Part shown: one piece after another, positions 8,398 to 16,682 of the stretch
Layout of the letters: each line of letters opens with the position of its first letter
Position numbering within the stretch: the stretch's first letter is position 1
Source: a virus
DNA: 36,183 bases
Virus record (IMG/VR): IMGVR_UViG_3300027898_000023
Location: 1-36,183 of that record
Strand: one strand, 5' to 3'
Program-made: the position numbers and the translations under genes
The notes under the pieces: model-generated
Told to the model about the DNA's origin: nothing
Database searches by the model: none
The model's input: only the letters and a program-made list of their open reading frames with translations

Positions 8398-8530
8398 TTG
8401 AGAGGGTCGGGCGCGACTCCGACTATTGCAAAAAACAAGGTGTAGCGCTTGTCCCGCGTGTCTCCAGTGGCCGCTGTTCTCGAGATTCTTGGTCCCGCCA
8501 CGCACCACAGCTTTCCACGCCGCCTCTCAA
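8398..8530 (-). ncRNA. Structured RNA element B
   Basis: A 133-nt paralogue of element A, starting 16 nt after the stop of the upstream gene. The closing stem TTGAGAGG (8530-8523) pairs with CCTCTCAA (8405-8398). After a 2-nt linker, GCGTG (8520-8516) pairs with CACGC (8460-8456), and GTGG (8508-8505) with CCAC (8470-8467). The hairpin GTCGG-AGTCGCGC-CCGAC (8423-8406) abuts the closing stem. Shared blocks with A are AAGCTGTGG and CCACTGGAGAC. A hairpin ACAAG/CTTGT followed by TTTTT lies between CACGC and the terminal hairpin. Confidence 0.6.
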
Positions 8531-8545
8531 ATACTAGTATACACA

Positions 8546-11500
8546 TCAACCGAACGATTGTCCAGCTTTGTTTGTTCGGTATCCTTTTTTCATACCGACA
8601 ACCATGTTTAATCCTGATAATGTTAACCCGCGTCCCGAGTTGACACCGTAACTAGGATCAAAAATCTCCTGGATAGATACCTGGAATGATTCGCATTTCT
8701 GTGTTTGTGGGAATAACCTAGCCTCGAATACGTTTCCTGGTCCGCCCCACGCTTGTCCTGATCCCCAGACAGCCTCACCGCCCCATTGTGGGACGTAGTT
8801 ATCTGGTATCACCGTGGTTTGTTGGGTTGCACTAGGGTTATAATCATACGAAAGTCCAACACTCAGATTGAACGGAGTATAGTACGTACCCAGTAATAAA
8901 AGCTGGTAAAATCGTTCGTATCCCTGTAACCCGGCAGCATTAATCCAGCCAGTCGTTACCGCCATGAGTACAGGCTGAGACCCGTCTAGATAAGTCCCAG
9001 GTGTTTCTTGGAATAACTGTCCAAAACTGTTTAGATAGGTTTGGTGAGTCTGGTATAAACATGAGGAGATGGCAAACGAGTTTGTAAACGTCCCCCATTG
9101 ATTAAAATAGTAATCATACATCAATGTTACACTGTTGTTTAACACGAATCTCACCTGGTTTGTGGCAGGGATAGCTAACGCAGACACCACGGTTTGAGTG
9201 TTATACGCCTCTACAGGTGCACCGATGTAGTTTGTACTTAGATCTCTACCAAGTAACCAGATGCCTTTATCAGATTGAAACATAAGCCCGTTGGGCATAA
9301 GTACGATACTTGAAGGGTTCGAGCATCCGACGGCTGATGTGATAAAGATAGGGTCTGAGAATGATGAGTTAGCCCCGGTGTTATCAGGACCAGCCCCTGT
9401 TATATAGTATATAGCGTCTTGTTTAAATATGATCAGCTTGTCATCCATCGCACCTAAAGCTGTCATAGGTCCAGTTGAGCCTTGAGACCCTGAGGTAGGG
9501 GCGATGTATAACGTCAAAAGATCAGACATCTCAACAGGCGTTGACTGGATCACCTGTTTAGAAAACCATAACAGGTTAGGGTCCTCAGCATCAATCAAAA
9601 ACAGCCGAGCTTGAAACAAAGCAGACGCGATAGAGGCTGGAGGTGCGATGTTTTCCACCACTCCGCCGGTTGTATAGATTATATTCTGCCCGGTGATACT
9701 CGTGTCAGCCTGGGTGTCAGTAAACGTGACATAGTCGGCTGTTGTGCTGTTGATCAGAGGCGATGTAACGGATGTTACCTGATAGTATACCTGCTGACCG
9801 ACGCTCCATCTATACACCACAACCCGGACAGGATTCGCGCCTGTTTTATATGTCAGGCGTAAGGTTGGGATAGTTAAGGTCACCGTGTTGGTGCTGGTTC
9901 CGGCGCTTGTTAGGTTGACGGATAAAGGTATACTAGGGGCTGATCTGTGTAGGTTACCCTGTCCATCTGTCCATTCATAGGTTACCTGGTAGTAGTACTG
10001 CTGGGCTGTCATAGACCCGCCCGTTGTCGTGGTGGCGTAGCCTATATTCTCGGGCCATACCTGGAATCCAAGTTCAACAGGTTTAACGCCGTCATACTGC
10101 CAGGTTTGACCGCCGGTAAGCTGAAGTGATCCGGCTATCTCCGAGCTGTACTGGGCCGTGCTGTTGATGTTAAACCCTGCTATATTTATGCCTGTTTGGC
10201 TGTATAATGCTGTTGTTACAACACCGGCTTGGTTGGTGCCTTTGTTGATGTTGGTTAAAAAGTCTTTATAAAGGTACGCCATCCAATACGTCGAGTTGAC
10301 GTAGGACACGTTTGATAACACCTGGGAGGCTGCGTACCCACCGCCGTTAGAATAAGCAAGCCTAGCATATATGTTGCCCGACAAATCTATCAAAAAATAC
10401 GTGGGTTGAGCTTGCTCGCCATACGCAGCTAGAACATACCCTGTTCCAGCAGGATTAACAAACGCTTTAGATGCTAAGCCCACCGACCTAAGGATAGTGG
10501 ATGCGGTGCCGACTGTTCCGGTTGTTGTTATCGTGTTTGTGTTGATATAGTCCGTTTTTGTAGCGGACTGGGTACCTGCCCCATAGGTGTTGTTTATCTC
10601 ATACACCAGGTTAAGGACGCCGTTGATGACTACAGAGGTCAGGGTGTTTAAGCTTTGGTTAGTGATAACCTGGGTAGGCGCTAGTATAGGTAAAAGGTTT
10701 TGGTTACGGCAGATAGAATACCCGTTTTTACTTGTGCTATCCCAGATAGTGAACCAGGCTTTAGCTGTAGACCCTGAGGTATCCATAGCCACCGACACCA
10801 GGTTAGCCGTGTACCCGCTAACTATACTCGGGGAAGCTAACAGAAGAAACTGGGTCAGGGTTGTCATAGCAAACGTGTTAGATCCGGTTGCGTATCCTAT
10901 ATATAGACTACCGTTTGCAACGGCTGCATCATACCCGCAGGTGGTTGATGAGAGAACGCCTGTTGCTATATCCTGAACAGTGTTAGGCACGCTTGGGTTA
11001 TTGATAGGGATAGCTATATAACTAAGATGCTGATTCGTAACAGTTCTTAAAAACGTAACTATGAAGTAAGGTCCTAATACGAATACTCTAGAGTTACTAG
11101 ACGTAGCGCCTAAAGAAACCCTTGGAACTACCTGAGCACCTGTAACACTATCAGAAACCTGGTAATAAGATACCCCGCTGCTATCGGTATAAGTGAAACA
11201 AGCTAATCCTGTAGACGCGACAGCAGTGTCTGGGGATGATTGGCTGGTTGATGTGCGGCAGATGGTTTGATCAGTCAGTTTAACGGGCTGAACTATACCC
11301 TGGTTAAGCCATTGATTCGTATCACCGCTGTATGTGTATAGGTTGGCGCCCGTGGCGACAAGGTTACCGTTAAGCGTGGTGATGTTTGTTTGGTTTTTGT
11401 TAGGAAGGGTGCTGATCTCAGCAAACCCGTTTCGTTTAGTCAGACGACCTGTTGAATCGAATACCGAGTTCTGCATCTTAGAAAACGAGCCGATCTGAAG

Positions 11501-11572
11501 CTGATAAGGATCAGACTTAGTATCAACACCTTTACTAAAATTGATAGGAATTGCTTGTTTTTGGAGTGCCAT
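8546..11572 (-). CDS. Large tail protein (nozzle/tail tubular B-like)
   Basis: 1008 residues, beta-rich with many Ser, Thr, Tyr and Gly. The N-terminus 'NFSKGVDTKSDPYQL' followed by 'GRLTKRNGFAEI' is a pattern I associate with large tail proteins in metagenomic podovirus-like genomes. Its size, beta-rich composition and position downstream of the adaptor and adhesin genes match tail tubular protein B or nozzle proteins, but no sequence motif proves this. The start ATG 11572 has AAGGAATT just upstream. A 420-nt noncoding region with structured elements follows it. Confidence 0.55.
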   Translation of the reverse strand: MALQKQAIPINFSKGVDTKSDPYQLQIGSFSKMQNSVFDSTGRLTKRNGFAEISTLPNKNQTNITTLNGNLVATGANLYTYSGDTNQWLNQGIVQPVKLTDQTICRTSTSQSSPDTAVASTGLACFTYTDSSGVSYYQVSDSVTGAQVVPRVSLGATSSNSRVFVLGPYFIVTFLRTVTNQHLSYIAIPINNPSVPNTVQDIATGVLSSTTCGYDAAVANGSLYIGYATGSNTFAMTTLTQFLLLASPSIVSGYTANLVSVAMDTSGSTAKAWFTIWDSTSKNGYSICRNQNLLPILAPTQVITNQSLNTLTSVVINGVLNLVYEINNTYGAGTQSATKTDYINTNTITTTGTVGTASTILRSVGLASKAFVNPAGTGYVLAAYGEQAQPTYFLIDLSGNIYARLAYSNGGGYAASQVLSNVSYVNSTYWMAYLYKDFLTNINKGTNQAGVVTTALYSQTGINIAGFNINSTAQYSSEIAGSLQLTGGQTWQYDGVKPVELGFQVWPENIGYATTTTGGSMTAQQYYYQVTYEWTDGQGNLHRSAPSIPLSVNLTSAGTSTNTVTLTIPTLRLTYKTGANPVRVVVYRWSVGQQVYYQVTSVTSPLINSTTADYVTFTDTQADTSITGQNIIYTTGGVVENIAPPASIASALFQARLFLIDAEDPNLLWFSKQVIQSTPVEMSDLLTLYIAPTSGSQGSTGPMTALGAMDDKLIIFKQDAIYYITGAGPDNTGANSSFSDPIFITSAVGCSNPSSIVLMPNGLMFQSDKGIWLLGRDLSTNYIGAPVEAYNTQTVVSALAIPATNQVRFVLNNSVTLMYDYYFNQWGTFTNSFAISSCLYQTHQTYLNSFGQLFQETPGTYLDGSQPVLMAVTTGWINAAGLQGYERFYQLLLLGTYYTPFNLSVGLSYDYNPSATQQTTVIPDNYVPQWGGEAVWGSGQAWGGPGNVFEARLFPQTQKCESFQVSIQEIFDPSYGVNSGRGLTLSGLNMVVGMKKGYRTNKAGQSFG

Positions 11573-11578
11573 AATTCC

Positions 11579-13039
11579 TTAGTAAAAGATTTGGATACAA
11601 CCAGAACCACCGGAACCGCCAGACGCACCGCTTACACCGCCGGCGCCTCCGCCTCCGTTACCCGCGCTACCGCCTGATCCGATCGTGATAGAATAACTGT
11701 TACCGGGTGTGACGTTAACAAAATACAGGTATGATTTAGCACCAGCACCACCGCCACCAGCACCGCCGTTATGGCCGCCAGTTTCAGAACCGCCGTTACC
11801 GCCGGCACCACCGGCAGCCGTACTGCCTCCTGCACCGGATGAGGTTCCCCCTCCACCGAACGCAGATGCACCGCCGTAACCAGGGTTAAACCCGCCACTT
11901 GCTCCGTTAGATGAATGGTACGGGGATGCAGCTCCATTAGAGTTACCTCCGCCGCCGGCTGTAGAGCCGTTACCGCCTGGGTAGCAGTCGTATCCGCCTG
12001 TTGCATCATTACTACCGCCGGAACCACCTGCACCAGTGCCTCCGCCGTTATCGTTAGCCCCGCCAGCGCCGCCTCCGCGTCCGCCGTAGAAGTTGATGGT
12101 TCCGTTGAAACTAGATGTTCCACCGTCTCCACCAGACCCACCGGCACTGCGTTGTCCACCGCCACCGCCTCCGCCGCCTCCGCCCGCGCCAAATATAGCG
12201 ATGCGGCTGACGTTAGAGGGTGCTGTAAATGTCCCGTTAGAAGTGTATGTTACCGTGCCTGTATTTAAGCTTAAACCAGCTGCCGATATACTTGCTGCTG
12301 TGATAGATCCTGTTTGGATGTTAGAGCTTGTGATGGTGTTTGCAGCGATCTGCGTGCCTGTTATACCGCCGGCAGGTACGCCTATCACGTTTGAGTTGAT
12401 GGTGATGGTACTGCCGTCTACCGTATAGGGTGCAGCCATATTACCGGCGTTATCCAGCGTCATGATCTTTTGTGAAGAAGGGATAGCGGGTAACTGGATG
12501 CCGTAGTTACTAGTCAGGTTAGCAGGGGCTGATAATGTTAACGCGTAGGTGCTGTTAGGGCTTAGGTTACGCATTATAAGTGCGCCAGCGTCTAGGTTGG
12601 CGGCTGTTGATCCTGCGGATTGAAACACTATAGTACTATCGCCGGACACAAACGTAGCTGAGGCAGGTGACACCAGGTTAGCGATTGTTCCGCTAGATCC
12701 AGCGACTGATCCTGATCTTGTCATCTGGATGTTGTTGCCTAACCCGTCTACATAGTAAAGGTCATACCCGTAGGTATAAAGGCTGTAGTCTGTTGAAATT
12801 GTTGTAGTTTGTACTGTAAAAGTCAGGGCAGCTAAACTAGTGATACTGTTAGAGTTAAAACTTAAGGCGCTGTTGATGTTTATAGCGGCAGGAGTAATCT
12901 GTACGCCTTTACCGGTTGTATGGTCATGGCTGTCAAGAAGGCTTAGATCGTTGTTTATATCGGTAGCATACTGAGGACCGTATTCCTGGCCGACTGTAGG
13001 GACGATAAGTGACATGTTAGCTGTGATAGTTGATGCCAT
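11579..13039 (-). CDS. Tail fibre/adhesin with polyglycine-rich tip
   Basis: 486 residues, starting at ATG 13039, which overlaps the previous stop (TGATG). The N-terminal ~265 residues are fibre-like, with the phage-typical 'DINNDLSLLDSHDHTTGKGVQI' region near residue 30-50. From about residue 284 the protein becomes extremely glycine-rich (long GG runs with Ser, Asn, Ala and aromatic residues) to about residue 430, then closes with 'YFVNVTPGNSYSITIGSGG' and 'GCIQIFY'. Such domains can form polyglycine II helix sandwiches like those known from the gp38 adhesin of phage S16. It is the best candidate for the receptor-binding tip. Confidence 0.7.
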   Translation of the reverse strand: MASTITANMSLIVPTVGQEYGPQYATDINNDLSLLDSHDHTTGKGVQITPAAININSALSFNSNSITSLAALTFTVQTTTISTDYSLYTYGYDLYYVDGLGNNIQMTRSGSVAGSSGTIANLVSPASATFVSGDSTIVFQSAGSTAANLDAGALIMRNLSPNSTYALTLSAPANLTSNYGIQLPAIPSSQKIMTLDNAGNMAAPYTVDGSTITINSNVIGVPAGGITGTQIAANTITSSNIQTGSITAASISAAGLSLNTGTVTYTSNGTFTAPSNVSRIAIFGAGGGGGGGGGGQRSAGGSGGDGGTSSFNGTINFYGGRGGGAGGANDNGGGTGAGGSGGSNDATGGYDCYPGGNGSTAGGGGNSNGAASPYHSSNGASGGFNPGYGGASAFGGGGTSSGAGGSTAAGGAGGNGGSETGGHNGGAGGGGAGAKSYLYFVNVTPGNSYSITIGSGGSAGNGGGGAGGVSGASGGSGGSGCIQIFY

Positions 13040-13326
13040 CAGTAAACCCACAAGTTAACGGTACAAGCGGCTGAGCTTGTAAGCGTCAAGGTTAAATTGT
13101 TAAACGCGGCTGATCTGTATACTGTAGCCGCCCCGTTGATATCTGTTAAAAACCAACCCTGTTGAGTTTGACCCAGCAGGTGATTTATCACGTTAGTTCC
13201 AGAAACCAGTTTTACGTTGGTTAACTGTAACCCCTGAAGTATAGGGTTAGCTAACACCGGGTTAAGCTCCTGAGCCCACCGAGTTTGCGCCATCTCCCAA
13301 GGTAACTTCTGAGGTAACGTAGCCAT
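13039..13326 (-). CDS. Small virion protein
   Basis: 95 residues from ATG 13326, which overlaps the stop of the adaptor gene (TAATG); a longer frame to 13365 has no better start. The N-terminal 'LPQKLPWEMAQTRWAQELNPVL' and the later 'NHLLGQTQQGWFLTDINGAATVYRSAAFNNLTLTLTSSA' resemble a small beta-rich protein found beside tail genes in many phages. The protein lies between adaptor and adhesin genes and is coupled to both. It probably is a minor tail component or assembly factor; function unproven. Confidence 0.6.
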   Translation of the reverse strand: MATLPQKLPWEMAQTRWAQELNPVLANPILQGLQLTNVKLVSGTNVINHLLGQTQQGWFLTDINGAATVYRSAAFNNLTLTLTSSAACTVNLWVY

Positions 13327-14384
13327 TAAAACCCACCGATAGAGCCGTTGCGGCCCCCTTGCCAACCGTTTGCCCAGTTTCCAAAGTTAACATCAGAGAT
13401 AGTGTCTGGCATTCCGGCGTCTCTGTTAGCTGCTGTCTCTTCGATACGTTTTTGAAGGGCTGCTAACTGCATAACAAGGCTAGTTGTGTCAGATTCCTCT
13501 TTAGTTAAAGCGTAGTATGCTGCTTTAACGATGACATATTCTACCCATCCTGAGATTCCGACAGTGGTAGTATCTGTATCCTGTAAAAGCTCTGTTAAAC
13601 GTGGGATATACCATAACCTGAGTTTTTGACCGGCTGAAGGCGTAGGAATAAACTCGATCTGATTAGTGCCAAGTAGTCTATATTGCAGGTTAAATACGCC
13701 ATATATCGTACTTGCCGTGTTAGGGTAAACGAATCGGTTTCTGTCTGAGAAGTTAAACTTGTTAACGGTAACATATCCGTTAGCCGCTGTATTCAAAGCT
13801 AGATCAACACCGACTAGTTTATAGAAAGGAGCTGGCGTGAATACAGTCTGTCCGTCCACACCGTTTGTAAACGTGTTAGATCCGTTAGGCAAAGCATAAA
13901 GAAACGTGGTTCCGTCAGCAGCAAACTGGACAGGCGTGGCTATATAATAATCCTCAAACGTCGTAACTAAAAGATCGTAAAGCTCAAACATGGCTTGATT
14001 TATATAGTTACGCCATTCCGGGATGGTTACAAAGTTTGAATTCACCCTGTCAGCCCGTTGCATGGCTGCTAACCGGATCTGACTAAGTGTCATCTCACCC
14101 GTAGGTGCTGGGATAGCGCTAGCTGGAGTCGTATAAGGGCTTGTAACGGTGCCGTTTGATGCAGCGACCTGATACCAGTATTGGACGCCTAGAGCTGCGG
14201 TGCTATCTAGATAAGAAGTAGCCAAAGGCGTACCTGAAACAGTCGCGATCGTAGTATAAGTTATCTGGTCCTGACTACGTTGGACGATATATGAGGTAGC
14301 GCCAGGCGATAAAGCCCAGCTAACCAGGACTTGCTGATTAGCCGTTTGGACGTAAAACTGCTGTGGTATTCCTAAGCTTGCCAT
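13326..14384 (-). CDS. FN3-domain head-tail adaptor
   Basis: 352 residues. Residues 1 to about 92 look like one fibronectin type III/Ig-like domain (VLVSWALSPGATSYIVQRSQD...YWYQVAASNGTVTSPYTTP). Residues ~97-352 resemble adaptor proteins of the tail tubular A or gp11 type, with 'EWRNYINQAMFELYDLLVTTFEDYYI' and a helical C-terminus 'EYVIVKAAYYALTKEES'. It would sit between the portal and the tail nozzle. The fused N-terminal domain may decorate the outside of the neck. The start ATG 14384 has AAGGG five bases upstream. Confidence 0.65.
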   Translation of the reverse strand: MASLGIPQQFYVQTANQQVLVSWALSPGATSYIVQRSQDQITYTTIATVSGTPLATSYLDSTAALGVQYWYQVAASNGTVTSPYTTPASAIPAPTGEMTLSQIRLAAMQRADRVNSNFVTIPEWRNYINQAMFELYDLLVTTFEDYYIATPVQFAADGTTFLYALPNGSNTFTNGVDGQTVFTPAPFYKLVGVDLALNTAANGYVTVNKFNFSDRNRFVYPNTASTIYGVFNLQYRLLGTNQIEFIPTPSAGQKLRLWYIPRLTELLQDTDTTTVGISGWVEYVIVKAAYYALTKEESDTTSLVMQLAALQKRIEETAANRDAGMPDTISDVNFGNWANGWQGGRNGSIGGF

Positions 14385-14411
14385 TTCACCCTTCTATATT
14401 CGGGCTAGTGG

Positions 14412-14834
14412 TTAAACTGCTGTCGAATCGTTTAACAAAAAGATCAGTTGTAGTACTGCGCCTGAGTTAGGATTAGCTACAGTTCCAGCTAAAACAGTCT
14501 GGAATGAGAACTGAGACTGGGGCTGTTGACCTGTAGTAATAGTGGCCATCGCTCCAACCTGCTCGATATCGTTGAATCCAGACGTACCAGACGCAACACG
14601 GGCTGATCCGCTGATGATGCCTAACAAAGAGGTGTAGCTGTCAGCCAAAGTCACCTGGTAGGTTCCTGTAGCAGACTTGGTGATGCTTGAGATCATTGAG
14701 TTTGCGCCTGTACTTGATGACGTGAAGCTTGAAACAGCTCCAGTCGCACCGATCGTCACCTGGACGTCGATGATTACAGGTTTAGCGTGCATCTGGAATA
14801 TTTTTCCGCCGTTGGCGAAGTTACGATTTGCCAT
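14412..14834 (-). CDS. Small virion protein, possible decoration protein
   Basis: 140 residues, beta-rich, beginning 'MANRNFANGGKIFQMHAKP' and carrying a 'FANGG' motif related to AEGG motifs elsewhere. The 'VTIGATGAVSSFTS...ITKSATGTYQVTLADSY' section resembles small phage virion proteins. It is the first gene after promoter-like copy 3 and has a 112-nt structured leader, implying strong and regulated expression, as expected for an abundant structural protein. A decoration or tail role is inferred. Confidence 0.55.
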   Translation of the reverse strand: MANRNFANGGKIFQMHAKPVIIDVQVTIGATGAVSSFTSSSTGANSMISSITKSATGTYQVTLADSYTSLLGIISGSARVASGTSGFNDIEQVGAMATITTGQQPQSQFSFQTVLAGTVANPNSGAVLQLIFLLNDSTAV

Positions 14835-14945
14835 AGTATCCTCTTAAATCCCTTATATTTGACTAGAGGCGGTTTCCCGGCATAGTCTCACCGTCTGGCC
14901 AGGGCTAGCCTCGCGGGGTAGGGCTAGAGGATATCTCGGGCCTTA
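14835..14945 (-). promoter_or_regulatory. Structured leader with anti-Shine-Dalgarno pairing
   Basis: The 112-nt leader of the 140-residue gene contains hairpin CTAGCC/GGCTAG (14927-14922 with 14910-14905) and a GACTA/TAGTC stem (14887-14883 with 14865-14861). ATCCTCT (14932-14926) can pair perfectly with AGAGGAT (14844-14838), the ribosome binding site before ATG 14834. A second CCTCTAG lies nearer the start. This suggests alternative folds controlling translation. Confidence 0.45.
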
Positions 14946-14965
14946 CTATAAGGCCGCTACGTCCC
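14946..14965 (-). promoter_or_regulatory. Promoter-like 20-mer, copy 3
   Basis: Exact minus-strand copy of GGGACGTAGCGGCCTTATAG, starting two bases after the stop of the 105-residue gene. The proposed start G is at 14946. It opens the tail gene block. Confidence 0.7.
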
Positions 14966-14967
14966 AA

Positions 14968-15285
14968 TCACGTTTTAAGGGGGTCTAAAGGCTCTATACG
15001 TCGTTTATTTTTAAAATCCACCCGAACCACGGTTTTTTTAAATACCCCGGGGGTAACTTCTTGCACATGGTCAAATGCTACCTGAGTTTCGTTGTAGTTG
15101 GCCAGGGCTTCTTCTATACTTTTAAAAGGTCCTACGCCTCTGGGCATCTTCGGATCAGCCCAATATATGGTTCCGGGAGAATCTTTATCCTTGTTATAAG
15201 GGAATATACTAGATACGCTGGTTACCTTGAATATATGTAACCCTAACTTGTCGATACTAACCAGGTGTTCTCGTAATGATAACAT
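14968..15285 (-). CDS. Hypothetical protein
   Basis: 105 residues, ATG 15285 with AAGGAG seven bases upstream and only one base after the previous stop. A Pro/Lys-rich, mixed-fold protein with 'SPGTIYWADPKMPRGVGPFKSIEEALANYNETQ'; no domain recognised. It is the last gene of the accessory block before promoter copy 3. Confidence 0.55.
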   Translation of the reverse strand: MLSLREHLVSIDKLGLHIFKVTSVSSIFPYNKDKDSPGTIYWADPKMPRGVGPFKSIEEALANYNETQVAFDHVQEVTPGVFKKTVVRVDFKNKRRIEPLDPLKT

Positions 15286-15286
15286 G

Positions 15287-15508
15287 TCACTCCTTTATCC
15301 CTATCTGCCGTTCTTTATCATAGATAGGCTCACCTTTCATCGTTTCTACCACATAATCCCAGTTATTATAACTAGATACGTAGTTTTTTATGTAAAGATA
15401 AGCACTATTCCCGTTATTCAAGGGTATGTTGTCTTGAACTATTGTACCATTTTGAGATACGATCCGCCACATATATTTACTTGTTTGTCGCATTATCAAC
15501 GTATTCAT
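15287..15508 (-). CDS. Small hypothetical protein
   Basis: 73 residues, start overlapping the upstream stop (ATGA). It contains a beta-rich 'YMWRIVSQNGTIVQDNIPLNNGNSAYLYIKNYVSS' stretch that could be a small fold with a repeated strand-turn-strand pattern. No homologous family recognised. Its position directly after a secreted protein gene suggests co-expression. Confidence 0.5.
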   Translation of the reverse strand: MNTLIMRQTSKYMWRIVSQNGTIVQDNIPLNNGNSAYLYIKNYVSSYNNWDYVVETMKGEPIYDKERQIGIKE

Positions 15509-16116
15509 TTTAGATCATCCGTATATTTGAGTTTTACTCCATGCCAAGAGTTTACTTTCCCATCCACCAGGTACACGCGGCAATAGCTGTAATCACAAAA
15601 TTTATCATTACTGTATTTAAACTCGTCCGGTTCATAATAAGACCCCCTGGTTACCGATTCCGGAGCGCCAAACGTGAATAGTAACTGCTGCTTAGTCATT
15701 CCTTTATGTAGCCTGGGATTTTCATTTTCTTGATACACAAACGGGGTAAACTCGTCATTAACTATCTTCTCAATGGCTACTGGGGCGCGGGTATGTGCTT
15801 TATCTTGGATGTTAAACACCAAAAGACGGTAGCATTTGTATCCCATCAACGTTCTGTCGCAGGTGGTTCTTTTAGGCACCACGTTAACCTGTTTACGATT
15901 ACATCTGTTAGAGATAGCGCATAACTTGTCAAACTCAAGTTTAGCGTTATCAAACGCTTTAGACCTAGCCTCGTTCTCATCTTTACCGGATGCAACACCG
16001 CAGGCTAGGATGTTTGAATCCTCCATCAAACTGGATTCCTGGGTGCAAAGCCAGTCTTCTTTAGCCAGAGAACGAGATGTGATGATTAAAACTATGATCA
16101 TTAATACTTGTTTCAT
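15505..16116 (-). CDS. Secreted protein with SmpA/OmlA (BamE)-like domain
   Basis: 203 residues from ATG 16116 (GGAGG six bases upstream). Residues 1-18 (MKQVLMIIVLIITSRSLA) form a Sec signal peptide. Residues ~38-66 show 'CGVASGKDENEARSKAFDNA', similar to periplasmic proteins of the LPP20 type. Residues ~138-190, 'GMTKQQLLFTFGAPESVTRG ... CDYSYCRVYLVDGKV', fit the SmpA/OmlA pattern known from BamE. Eight cysteines after the signal peptide point to disulfides in the periplasm. A phage copy could interact with the host outer-membrane assembly machinery; this is inference. Confidence 0.6.
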   Translation of the reverse strand: MKQVLMIIVLIITSRSLAKEDWLCTQESSLMEDSNILACGVASGKDENEARSKAFDNAKLEFDKLCAISNRCNRKQVNVVPKRTTCDRTLMGYKCYRLLVFNIQDKAHTRAPVAIEKIVNDEFTPFVYQENENPRLHKGMTKQQLLFTFGAPESVTRGSYYEPDEFKYSNDKFCDYSYCRVYLVDGKVNSWHGVKLKYTDDLK

Positions 16117-16124
16117 GTTACCTC

Positions 16125-16358
16125 CTACCATCTAAACTTAGGGTTGATTGCTTTTACCGCGTCAAGCTCATCTTTTTCTATCATGTTAGTTATGATTGAT
16201 TTTTTAAGCAGGTCAGATACCAGGATGTCTTCTAAAGTGTATAAACAATTTTGATAAGTAACAGTAGTATAGCAGATGCCGGTGATCTTAACTAAGGTTG
16301 CTTTTTCTTTTAACCCTAAACTGTTCCAGATCTTTTTTAAACATCGTTTTGTATTCAT
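16125..16358 (-). CDS. Small hypothetical protein
   Basis: 77 residues from ATG 16358, chosen over an upstream ATG because GGAGG lies five bases before it. The N-terminus is lysine-rich; the middle 'YQNCLYTLEDILVSDLLKKSIITNMIEKDEL' is helical. No domain recognised. It precedes the secreted SmpA/OmlA-like protein by eight bases. Confidence 0.55.
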   Translation of the reverse strand: MNTKRCLKKIWNSLGLKEKATLVKITGICYTTVTYQNCLYTLEDILVSDLLKKSIITNMIEKDELDAVKAINPKFRW

Positions 16359-16415
16359 ATAGCCTCCATACATAGGATAACTAAGAATAATGAATACTGC
16401 AATAATATTAGTTAT

Positions 16416-16682
16416 TTAGTCTCGTTTTGAGACGTAATCCTGAAGTTTTATCAAAGCCCCCATATACCTGTTATGGACGGCTGATTTAGATACGTTTATC
16501 TTTTTAGCGTACTCTATCAATGAAACACCGTGCATGATTGCTAATACCACACGGTATTCGGCTGGCGTAAGCGTAAGCATGCCTCGCACAAGGATGTTTA
16601 AACGCTCTTTCGCGATTATGTTAGATACGATGTTAGGTGAGTGTTGGCCTTCTAGCATGCCGAGTTTGTTTACGTTTGACAT
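16416..16682 (-). CDS. Helix-turn-helix protein (sigma region 4/LuxR-like)
   Basis: 88 residues from ATG 16682, overlapping the previous stop (TGATG). The C-terminal half 'LTPAEYRVVLAIMHGVSLIEYAKKINVSKSAVHNRYMGALIKLQ' has the form of a sigma-70 region 4 or LuxR-type helix-turn-helix with the recognition helix at SKSAVHNRY. The same 'SKSAVH' signature occurs in the HTH protein at 30757-31134. It is probably a DNA-binding regulator, target unknown. Confidence 0.65.
   Translation of the reverse strand: MSNVNKLGMLEGQHSPNIVSNIIAKERLNILVRGMLTLTPAEYRVVLAIMHGVSLIEYAKKINVSKSAVHNRYMGALIKLQDYVSKRD

Noticed and set aside
8139-8530. Elements A and B as ordinary tRNAs or tmRNA
   Set aside because: Both are far too long for tRNA, the T-arm-like loop has eight bases, there is no recognisable anticodon arm or encoded CCA, and the tmRNA signature is absent.
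11632-12428. Long alternative frames on both strands within the adhesin gene
   Set aside because: They are by-products of the glycine-codon repeat (GGN/CCN); compositions are repetitive and no ribosome binding sites are present.
16374-16402. Sigma-70-like promoter TTGCAG-17 nt-TATCCT before the 77-residue gene
   Set aside because: Only 3/6 and 4/6 matches; too weak in A/T-rich sequence to call.
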